This document shows positions 37,801 through 49,800 of a stretch of 64,000 nucleotides of DNA, in pieces. Position 1 is the first letter of the stretch, and every line of letters starts with the position of its first letter. The notes beneath the pieces were generated by a model that had not been told where the DNA came from, did no database searches, and saw only the letters and a list, made by a program, of their open reading frames with translations. Source of the stretch: Tupaia tana (Eukaryota > Chordata > Mammalia > Scandentia > Tupaiidae); assembly GCA_026018925.1 (NCBI GenBank), contig JAKSZU010000011.1:4035985-4099984 (forward strand), written 5' to 3'. A program made the position numbers and the translations under genes.

Positions 37801-40800
37801 ACATACAGCTACTAGAAGAGTCTGAACTTTGAGAGCCACGTTCCCTTGCATCCTTGTCCGAGGCAATTTGCCGGGTGATGATCACGTCTATGAAGTTAGC
37901 TGCAGTAATGGTAGTCTTCCCTCGGGTCCTTAGCTCTTCCTCATATCTGGATTTTGGAGGAGGCCCTTTATCTTTCCCAGCCTCAGAATAAACTACCGAA
38001 GAATGAGGCTGGGGCTTGCCACTTGGAAAGGCTGCAGAAGTGTACAGACACTGAACGGGTCTCTTCTCCACCTCCAGGGTTTTCTGCTCTAGCTGCTGCT
38101 GTTCACTAACTGCCGCTGACCTGCTTCTCAAATTTTCTTCTAACCTGGCAGCTTCATGCTTACTCTCTTTCGTTTTGGAAACATCCATCTGGGGTGCAGA
38201 TGCTGCAGCGTCCACAAGAGCAGCCAGGGCATCCGCAGCAGTGTTGTAACGGGAGGCTGGCAGGCCTTGGCTTATTGAAGGGCCCCCAGCAGGCAGTGGC
38301 CTGTAAAGAAAACCAAATCATAACTGTGTGAAGAGAAGACCAGTTACTGCGGGGATGGCTGGGAAGACAGAAAAACAAACTGCACATGCACGCACGCACA
38401 CACATACACACACACAGTGCAGCACGCACACACATACACACACACAGTGCAACAGACGGAAAATCAAGACTATACTTAAGCTACTGCAGTCACAAATTTT
38501 AAAATGTACATGCAAAAGGATGGTATTTGTTGGTCAAAATGTGTATAAGAGACTGACATGATTCGTAGCTGAGCTGTTGGATCCAGAGGTGTGATTACAC
38601 TGGTTCCATTGGTTCCCTGGAAAACGCTGGGTCTCTGCTGCAACACGGTCTCCTGAGTCCTGACTGAAGGCGAAGGGGAGCGGACGTAGCCATGGCTGCC
38701 AGGTCGGCCGGGCTGCTCTGAGCCTGCAGGGGCAAAAGAGGAAAAGAAGAAAGATGAGCCATAAAGAAACTAGACATAGAAAGGACTCACATTTATGGAT
38801 TGTTAGTTTCCCGATATCCCTAAATAGAAGGGAAAATGAGACAAGAAACCAAATATTCTACTTTCTGGCCTTTCAAGAAACATGTTCTGTAAGATTCTCA
38901 GCAAAGATACAATAAAACCATACTAGTAACGTGGAAAAAAAAACAAAAAAAAACAAAAAAAAACCAGCTATCATTTACTGTCATTTCTATTTTTTTGTCA
39001 TAAGTTTTGATCTTGATTCCAGAGAGAAACCAAAATAGTACCAACAATGAAGTAAATCAGGTAAGTTCATCTCAGATTTTTCCTCAGACTGGTGTGTTTT
39101 AAGTATCATAATGAACATAATATTACTACTGCCACACTAGAGTTTGAGGCTGTTTCGTTCAAGCAAATTTCCTCCTGCTTCACTCCTTACTGCTCTTCAC
39201 AGGTAACCATTTTTCTCAGCAAGCTTTCTTTGGAGAAATTATTCACACTACTCTCCCAAAAGGCTTGGCTCCAACCACTATACTTTTCAATGCTGAGATG
39301 TTTCTGTTCACTTAACTTTAGCTCTCCCATGACAAGAGCTTGGACTGGGTCAGACCCACACCCCTTGGAGGATCTTTCTCTGAGTGAAGGTACCCCCTCT
39401 ATGCATGGACTTCTCTACCTCCTCTTGCTCTGTGTCCTCATTCCAACTTCTGACTTACTCTTTGCCCTATTACGAGCTAACAGTTGCAGTGTGTGACCCC
39501 ATCTCATAGCCTGTGCCAGCTCAGCCAGGCTTTTCAACAATCTTCTCCCTCTGACCACACATGAGCTTACAGAATGGGACATCTTCCTAGAAGAATTGCT
39601 CATTCCAATCCATTTAAAATTTTGTCTACAAAAAGGCTATCCCAGGGCTAGCTCCAGTAGCCCAGTGGGCAAGGGAGCCGGATCCCATATGGCTGATCAT
39701 GGTTTAAATCCCAGCCAGGAATGTGTGCATGCATGCCCCAAATCCCAGCAGAACACAGATATGGTAGAGAAGGGATTGCAGCATGACCATACCCTGTGGG
39801 GGAGGGGTACTCTGCCTCTCTCCCTGTCAACGTACCCTCTGGCAATTCATAAAGAGTGAAGGGAGGCTATCTCACATTACCCTGCTACTGCCAGTTATGA
39901 GCCTTTCTTCAGATACTCCAGCACAGAACGTTTTCCAACCCTTTAAAATGTCTGATAGAGAAAAATGGTATTTTTATTGTCTTCAATCTGCTTATTATTC
40001 ATTAGTGGGATCACAAGCATTTAAAAACTCTAGTTCCTATGAAAACTATATATCTACATCTGAATTTAATTAAATGAATTTTCCATGTTTTTATATAATC
40101 AACATGAAACAATATTATGGTGCTACTTCACAACTCATTAAAGCATTTCCTATGATCAGATTCTTAGTGAAAATCATCACATTAGATAACAGATGACATC
40201 TAAGTGTATTTAGACTTTGTAACTATCAAATTAAGACAAATCCTCACAGGGGCTAACAGGTGGCATGGTGGTTCAGGTACTGGACTCCCACAAGGCTGAC
40301 AACAGTTCAAGTCCTGGACCTAGCAGGCTGCTTTCTCACTTTCCTCCTCTCTCTGTCTCTCTTTCTGTCTCTCTCTGGTGAGCATATATGCCTTATAGCA
40401 AATCAAATGATAATAAAATAAACAATTATTAAAAAAAATAAATAAATCCTCAGGAACATTACTGGATCAGATTCGATGACTACTTTTGAGCTACATCCAT
40501 GTACTGCCATTCACACTGATTTCAGAGGATCTGTCTGTTATGAAAACACAAATGCACAACCTCCAGTCACTGTTCCCATCGGTTCTACACCTACCTCTCT
40601 GACCAGGCCTCTGCTTCCTTTGGCCTTTATCTAGACTAGCCCTCCCAGTAACACGTGAAGATGGACCTCCTACTCTTTCACACTCTTGTTCCTTGGAAAC
40701 CTCAGTCAAGCCAGGGCTTTAGCTCCTGCAGATGACCTCTACGTCCACACTTCCCAGCTCTGTTTCTCTCCCAGGTGCCAGGTCAGTGGTCTGACAACAT

Positions 40801-43800
40801 GGGCATGGCAAAATGATTGGATCTCACTGGAAGAAATAAGGGCAAGTACAGCGTGGATACAGACAGATGGCCCAAAGGTGGGTCAGATTAAGATGTCCAA
40901 AATAAATCATGAATGTGCCCTATCTTAACAGCAACTGCAACCAAGACCAATCTTGTTGCTCAGTTCTTCCTCACTTCCCATACCTAGTTATTGTTAAGTG
41001 CCTTCAATTCCACCCTCAGAATCTTCCCAGCAGTTACCCTCTGGCCACTCCCAGTGTCAAAGCACTTCAGACCCAGGGTCACACATATGACCTACTCTAC
41101 TGTTTCACTCTTTCCTTGTGCCAGCCATGTCCACCTCTGAGTTCTACTCCATCTCATGCCACTTCTGTCTAAATGTCCCTCTGTTCATGTCACCTGCCTC
41201 CTGAACAGAATGGCAGCACTTCATTGTAATTCCAGATGCCATACACCCTCTAACTTCTCATTTCTCCTTTACATTCAGGCTCAGCAACACTTTCATAACT
41301 ACAAGCCTGCTTAGGCTGCCCTGTCAGCTTTAAGAACTCTGTGCATTTTCTTCAGGCCAATTGTAGCCAGCTGCTTGGGCCAAATCAAAATGATAGCTTC
41401 ATCCCCAAAACTTAATCCTTCCATGTAAAATTCATCTCTCCATCATTGCAGCTTCTGCATCACTGTCACCTGTTATTTCACTTGAGGCCTATAATGACTT
41501 TCTGTCTTAGAATTCTTGTTTGCATTTCCGAGGCATTAAGTACAGTGCCCCTGCATCAGATAGCCAGGACTGCCCACAGGATGAAGGAGCAGAGCCTCCC
41601 TGACCTGGCCGCAGGTAGAGGTCGGAGGAAGCTGCAGCAATCCGCTCCCGCTCCCGCTCCTTCTCCCGCTCCCGCTCTCGCTCAGCACTTGCAGCTGCTG
41701 CCAGGTGTGTTGGATGTCCTGCAAAACACACAGGTTTGCAACTTAAGGACAAAACTGTAAACCTGGAAGGTGTAAGAAACAATTTTTAAATTCCTAAGTG
41801 ACTGAACATTTCTCAATGAGCTCCAAATTTGGGGTAAAAGAAGTTTGTTTGATTGAGAAACTGGTAATAACTAAAAGCCTACAAACTTTCAGGGTATCTA
41901 GAGTTTCTAGCAAGAGCTGGCACACAGGAACCCTTAGTAAATGTTGAAGGAAAAACAGCAGACCAAGTGGGAAAAAAAACTGCCCAAAATTCCTTGAAAG
42001 GCTGTGTTGTAAAAACTCAAGCAGATTAGTCTTACTAAAGAGGTGTGCCATTGCAGAATCGTACCTGGAGACATAGAAGCAGAGTTGTACGGCCTGGGAG
42101 GGAAAGTAATCTGTGTACCAGGAATATATGTGATTCTGTCCATGGGAGGAGTACTTGTTCCCCCTGGATGAGGCACTAAAATTGTCGGAGGCATATTGGT
42201 CAGGTCGATGATTCCTATCCAAAAGACAAATACAGTTTAAGTGTCATTCTAAAAATACAGAATTATAGGACTAGCAGATGGCTTAATGGATACATTGCTG
42301 GACTCCCACATAGTTGACCACAGTTCGAGTCCCAGACATAGCGGCTTAAAACACACTAGGCACGTGTGCCCAAGATCTCAAGAGGAAAATAGAGGAGAAG
42401 GGACTGTGGTGTGGCCATCTCTCTGGGGTGATTTCTCCCTTTCTGTCTGTCTGTCTCCAGCGAGTGGACATGCCCTATAGCAAAAATCTTTCTAAAAAAA
42501 TGGGGCTAGCAGGTGGCATTGTGGTTAATGGCGCTGGACTCCCACATGGCCAACTACAGTTTGAGTCCCAGACCTGGCAACTTGCTTTCTACCCCCTGCC
42601 CCCCTCCACCCTTGTTCTCTTGCTCTGTCCCTCACTGGTCAAATTAATATGAAATAAATGAAGTTAAAATAATTCTTTAAAAGAAAAATTTAAAAATAAA
42701 AAATAAATTAAAAAAACCCTAAAATACAGAAATTTTGGGTCATCAGGAAAGTCACGATTCATTTTTGCACAGAAAAATATGAACAGATTAAAGAGATAGC
42801 AACCTGGATTTCAAATATCTAGCAAGGTGATTTAGTCTAGTTATTTCAATATTCACTGAAACACCTCACCTGGATACATCTCTCAGTTTAGGGCTGAAAT
42901 GTATGGAGAGAAGGACATAGCATTCTTTTCTTCATCATTCAACTTTTTTTTTTTTTTGCCTTTTTTTGTTTTTGAAATATTATTTTTGTTATAGGACATG
43001 TGCGCTCACCAGAGACAGAGGGATACAGACAGAAAGTGAGAAATCACCCCCTAGAGGGGATGGCTATGCCAAAATCCCCTCTTCTCCATTCCCCTTTCAG
43101 GACTCTGGGCACACATGCACATGTACCCAATATGAGTTTCAAGCCACCAGGTCCAGTGAACCGTGGTCAACCATGTGGCAGATGCCACCAACAGGTCTCC
43201 AACTTTTCTTTCTTTCTTTTTTTTTTTTGTTAAATTTTTGCCAAAGGGTGTATAGCTCATTAGAGGAAGACACAGAGAGAAAAAGTGAAAAAGCACCCCC
43301 ATGGCAACCATCATGCTACAATCTCTTCTCCGTTTCTTCCACCTTTTGGAATTTTGGTCATGCATGCATAGGTGCCACAGGCTGGCCCAATAAGTATTTA
43401 TTGGTACCTAAGAAACACTGGAAGAACACAATAAACCATAAAATCTAAACTGCAAAGACACACACCTCTTGTTGCTGGGTATGGGAGACCCAGTGGCTGC
43501 TCTCTTGGGGAGAGTCCTCGGGCTACATCTGGGCGCAAGTTCACCTGCATCTGCTGTGAGGTGATATAGTCATTCAGGATTGTCTGCCTCGTGTTCTCCA
43601 TTGCATAAAGCTGGTACTGACTTGGGTAACCTGGAGTTGGTGAAAGCTGTCTCTGAAACAGGTAAGCAGCAGCTGCTGATTGAGAGAATGAGAGAAAGGC
43701 ATTGGAATTTGTCCTGGGTGAAATTCATTTGCTAAGCATCACCCACAGAACGAGTAAAGAAAACCCTTCCGCTGAGCTAGTGCTCCTGCAATTTTTACTA

Positions 43801-46800
43801 AGCTACAGTGGAGTAAGTGGATTCATTTTAGACTTGATGTATTGGTACTGCTAAATATAACCTATTTTAATGTCTGAGAAGTGATGTTAAAAAAGGAAAG
43901 GGGAACATTAACTAAAAATTTATCAAGTATAATCATTTCACTTTCAATCCTTCACATGTAACTATATTTATGACTGCAGTCTCCAAGAGTTGTATTTGAA
44001 ATAAAATTATTTTTATAGTACTGATCATTTGATCATTCAATAAAACCAATATGAATATATATGAGATATACATGAAAATACTCTGTGACAAAACTTTGTT
44101 ATGCTGAGGATGAAAATGATTAGTCTAAAACATTTAATCAGTGCACCTTTGGAGCAGAGATTGGCAAACTTGTTCTGTAAAGGGCCAGATGGTAAATGCT
44201 TCAGGCTTTGTGGGCAGACAGTATCTGTCACAGCTGCTCAACTGTGACATTGTGGTACAAAAGAAGCTACAGACAGAACATACAAATGGCTGTGGCCGCT
44301 GTATACTAATAAAAATACAGAAACAAGTGGCTGCGAGATTTGGTCCACAAGCTACAGTTTGGCTACCCTTTGGATAGAGCATGACATGAGATGCTAGGGA
44401 GGGGCAGGCATGGTAACAGGTAGAAGATAATGTTTCTCTCCTCAAAACATTTATATCTTGCTCAGGCTCAAAGACAAGAAGCAAATGAAACACTACAGAA
44501 TAAAAGACTATGACATACACTAAATGCAGATTTGTACTCTCAGCCAGTAAGTCTGTCAACTGGCTCTGCCTTAGTTGGGGAAAGATAATTTCCTAACCAT
44601 GAGATTTGGGCTCCTCTGAACTTAATGTTCTCAAGTGACAAATCATTTCATGGCACTGACAGAGTGATTTCAGACAAATATTTCCCACAGGTTCTCTGCC
44701 ACAATTTTGCTTTTTAATCAGACAAAATAGTAATGAAGGGAACCAGCAGTTAGCGTAATGGCTATGTTGCTGGACTCCCATGTAGTTGACTGCAGTTCGC
44801 GTCCCGCACCCGGTGGCTTAAAACTCACGCCGGGCTCGTGTGCTTGCGTGCCCAAGATCCCGAGAGGAGAATGGAGGAGAAGGGATTGCGGTGTGACCAT
44901 CCCCCCTGGGGGGTGATTTCTCGCTTTCTATCTCTATGTCTCTGTCTGTCTGGTGAGTGCACGCGCCCTATAGCAAAAATCTCCCCCCCCCCCAAAAAAA
45001 AATAGTAATGAAAAATACTTCCTGGGCCCAGCTGTGGTTGTACACACTGGTAAACCTTGCTAGTTGACAGACTGATGCCCATGGAAGGCAGAGGTTCAAT
45101 TCCTGCCCACCCTAAGAGCTGGGTGTGGTGGTATACAAGCTGTAATCCCGCCTAGGAGACTGAGGCAAAATGATCGCAATTTAGTGAGACTGTATCTTTA
45201 AAAAAAATTTTTTTAAGCCAACAACAAAATCAAAAGAACTTCCCTAATGACCAAGATGACACATAGTATTTTGTGTCCCAATCAACTTGAAGTATGTAAG
45301 ATCAAAGAGTTTAGGCCAAAAAAAAGGTCTAAGCAGAAAACATACATGTGTGACAAAGGCTCAGGTGGCCTCGGCAAGGAGCCAGGACTGAGCCCTGGGA
45401 GGACACAGTGGAGCAGTGGATTCTAAGAGCTGGACAGAGACTCCCTTCACCGAGCTGTTTGTGTGACTGCTCCCTGTTCCCTTTTCAGCTGTGCTGCCCT
45501 ACGCCTTCACAATGCTCTCCAGTCGTCTGCACACTCCTGCACCTACCAGGAGGAGGTCTACCAACACCAGTCGTCCGTGTTGACCACCTGTACTTGTTAC
45601 CAGAATGATATAACTTAATAAAATAATATTAAATCAATGAAAGAAGAATGAAAAGAGTTGTTTCTCTGAAAACTGCTTTGGCAAGACTCAATGTGGGAGT
45701 TGAATAAGGTGTATACTAGACAACTTTAAAAAGATTTGGAAAAATTTAGAAGGATTTTGGTATTAGATTGGTTTTAAGTACCTTTAAATTCTAGCTTCAC
45801 TTAAAATAAAAAACAAGCCTGGGGACCATGGCCTAATGGCTACGTTGCTGGACCCCCATGTAGTCAACCGCAGTTCAAGTCCCAGACCTGGTGGTTTAAA
45901 CTCACGCTGGGTACATGTGTGTGTGTGCCCAAGATCCCGAGAGGAGAATGGAGAAGAAGGGATTATGGCGTGGCCATCCCCCCTGGGGGTGATTTCTCGC
46001 TTTCTGTCTCTCTGTCTGTCTCTGTCTTTCTGGAGAGTGTACGAGCCCTAAAGCAAAAACCTCTTAAAAAAAAAAAAAAAAGCCTGGAAATACTTTTTTA
46101 TATTAGAATGACAGACAATGGTGAAGTCTAATCAACAGTCTAAGAAAAAAAGCCTTGGCCTTATCAGAACACTGGTACAATGACCATCTATTCGTGTTGT
46201 AAATGAACATATTTAAGGTCTATCTCAATCATTTAAAAATAATTCTTCACATTAACCCACTTTATTAATGAACTACACCAATTGCCATCAGATAAGAGGG
46301 CTTTTACACAGCTCTTTTTAGTAATTTAAAGGGTGCTGGTAATATTTGTTTCTTGATATGAGTGCACAGAATTACTCCGTTTGTGAAAATTCATTGCACT
46401 GCACTGGACACGAACGGTATGTGCAACTGCCTGTGCACTGTACTGTAACGGAGCCTGGTGAGTCAGAGGCATGTCATTTGTCTGCCATAGGCAGTCATGA
46501 CACCTCGCGCTTACCAGGATCCAGAGCCCTGTGAAAGGGCATGGCTGGGTCCAAGTGCGTGGGAAGGTGGCTCCGATAGACATCTCCTGTGGCGCTGCCC
46601 CTGTGATGTGGGTCAAACGGGCTGTGGCTGACGACAGGGTCCACCCCAGGCACTGGAGACTTCGCTGGTATACTTTCCCTTTGGGTAGGAGTCAGTGTTG
46701 ATTTCCTTTCATGATTGGTAGACTTGCTAGAAGAAATTGTAACTGCAAAAAGAGTCAATGCCACAAATTCCTCAGAAAATTTGCAAAGTATGGTAATATC

Positions 46801-49800
46801 TACCCATTTCTCAACCTTTCATATATAGACTATATTCATATAATCTCTTTCCCCAAAATACTTAACATTCAATCTTGTAATACATGCACATGTGAAAAAA
46901 TTAGAAGCCTTGGGTCTGGAGAAGATGAGTAACTCTGCGCTAGTATTTTACCACCTTGTTAGGATTAAAATTGAAGTTCAAAACTCTCATCATGAATGAT
47001 TCTGTTTTCTGTATGACTTCACCATTCTATATTCTTTTGAGGGTTGGCCCATGCCTGGTGTGTAAGGGCAGTGGATCATACATGGCTTACTGAACAGCTG
47101 GAGTCCTGTAACTGGTGTCTTGAAAAACACACTGGGTATATGTGCGTGTATGCCCCAAATCCCGAAAGGATGGAGAAATGGAGAAGGGACTATGGTGTGA
47201 CTATGCCTCATTTGCAGGGCTTTCTCCTTCTCTAGCTCTGTTGAGCATACACGTCCTCTGGAAAAAAATTTTTTTTTAAATAATTTTTTTGATGCCGTGT
47301 GTAGGAAATCTTATCTGCTTCTTTTTACGTGTGTTAGCCAGCCTCATACTACCATCAATTACTAGTTACGTTTGTTCCTGCACAATGACTTTCTCTTTAT
47401 CACACCAACATCCCCGGTCCTCATACTACCATCAATCACTAGTTACGTTTGTTCCTGCACAATGACTTTCTCTTTATCACACCAACATCCCCTGTCCTCA
47501 TACTACCATCAATCACTAGTTACGTTTGTTCCTGCACAATGACTTTCTCTTTATCACACCAACATCCCCGATCCTCATACTACCATCAATCACTAGTTAC
47601 GTTTGTTCCTGCACAATGACTTTCTCTTTATCACACCAACATCCCCGGTCCTACTCCAGCCTCCCCTTTGCTAAATAATGTCATTCAGAGTGGTTGGATT
47701 ATTGCACTGATGCCTGTCACACACACATCTACTTCTTAGCCATCATCCTCATGTTTTAAATTGTGGTAAAATATTTTCACTGTAAAATACATAACATGAA
47801 ATTTACCATCTTGGCCATTTTCGAAGTTATAATTCAGTAGCATTACATACATAGACGATAAGCAAACATTAGCAACATCTAATTACTAGTATTTTGATAG
47901 TGTGAATTTTGCCATTGTCAATCAAATCTGCCCGTAGAAGCCATGCTGATCTTTCCCATGCCTTTCCAAGTCCCAACTTGCCCAAAGCGGTGGGTCTTTT
48001 CCTCTACAGGGTAATTCTCCTTCCAAACTGGAGCCGAAGTCTCGGATTCATCATTCTGCCCACATTCAAACATGTCCCTTTGTCCTCCCCCAGTGCTACC
48101 CCCTCTCCACCAAAAACAATGTTCATTTTTCTTTGGGGGGGGAGAGGTTTTTGCTATAGGACTTGTGCGCTCACTAGAAAGACAGAGACAGAGATACAGA
48201 TAGCGAGAAATCACCCCCCCCCGGGGGGGATGGCCATGCCGCATCCCCTTCTCCTTTCTCCTCTTGGGATCTTGGGCACACAAGCACATGCACCTGGCGT
48301 GAGTTTAGGCCACCGGGTCTGGGACTCGAACCACAGTTGACTACATGGGAGTCCAGCAACATAGCCATTATGCCAATTGCTAGTCTCAACAATGTTCACT
48401 TTTATGACTCACAGTGTCCAGTCCAGGATCTTGCAGGGGAGCCCTCCATAAATATATATTACAATGCAATTAAAAACGAAAAACATACATTTCAAAGGGC
48501 CTCAGATTATTTCAGAGACTACCTGGTAACATCATGCCAGCAGCATGTGCTTATGAGGAGGCACGGAAAGAACAGTAGCAGCAGTACCAGTAGTCACCAC
48601 ACTAAGTCCTTCACACATACTGAGCACTATACCAAGTTAATTAAATGTACTATCTTGTTTCACCTTCACGGCAGCCCAGTGAGGAAGGTCCTACTATTAC
48701 ATTATCATTTTATAGATGAAGAAACTAAGGCATGTAAAAAGCTAATTTGCCCAAGTTTATACAGTAAGAACTTGAATTTAAGCCTAAGCAGTCTTGATCT
48801 AGAGCCTAAAATTTCAACCATTCTACACTACCACTAAAGAAATGACTGTCAAAACCAACATCCAGAAAACCATGTGCACTTAGCTGAAAATCCACTTTAA
48901 AAATATCTTTATTGTGGGACCACAGATGGTGTAATGATTACATCCCTAGACTCCCACATAGTTGACCGTGGTTCGAGACCAGACACAGTGGCTTAAAACT
49001 CGTGCCAGGTGCATGTGCGTGCATGCCCAAAATCCCAAGAGGAGAATGGAGGAGAAGGGACTGTGGCGTGGCCATCCCCCAAGGAGTGATTTGTAATTTC
49101 TCACTTTCTGTCTCTCTGGTGAGCACACGTGCCCTGTAGCCAAAAATCTCTCTGGTTGCCAGAGCAGTGGCGCAGCAGCAGCACAATGCTCTGTGATACA
49201 GGAAGCCACATAGAAGATCAGAATTTGGTTCCTTGGTCGACCTGCAAATGCTGGCCACACATGCGTGGGCCCATGATCCTGGGTGGCTGAGACAGATTAG
49301 AGGGAGGATCATGGCATGAGGCCCTGTTGAAGGTGCTAGAATCTTTTTCATGAAAGAAACTTAAAAAAAAAAAGGTTACTCTCAGGCATTTCTGGGCTTC
49401 ATCATACTCGATTCACCTGCACTTGGTTTAAACATTTGGTAACATCTAAAATTATGCCTATTGTTAAACTGGTAGCCCTCCATTCCCTTAATGTCAACCA
49501 CAATCTGTAGGTCTTGTGACAATGTGAAGTTCACAGTTTGATAGTTACTACTGGCCAGAGATGAAAAAATACAATAAAAAGATCAGAGCAGGCAACAGAA
49601 GTAACATACCATCAGAAGTTCTGTTCATCATGGGTGAGCCTCTGGAAATGGTGTTTTGATAACTCACAGGAGTCCTCCGTGCACTCGTGTCATCATAAAT
49701 CCCAGGGCTAAGCTGCGCTTTGGGAGCTTCGTGAAGTGTAGACCTAAGCACAGAGGGGCCGGAGCTCACCACCGATGTAAGCCGGGAACGCACTGGCTCG

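Noticed and set aside
38318..38515. Cys/Val-rich open frame (CVCVCV).
   Set aside because: Translation of the CA/GT minisatellite.
39092..39496. A 134-residue open frame that begins in unique sequence.
   Set aside because: No known protein, lies in an NCOR1 intron on the opposite strand, and has no promoter or splice support; probably old repeat sequence.
47342..47649. CRISPR-like array because of regular spacing.
   Set aside because: The full 77-bp unit is repeated with no unique spacers, in a mammalian intron.
48337..48837. A 166-residue open frame.
   Set aside because: It spans a SINE end and a MIR and has no recognisable domain.
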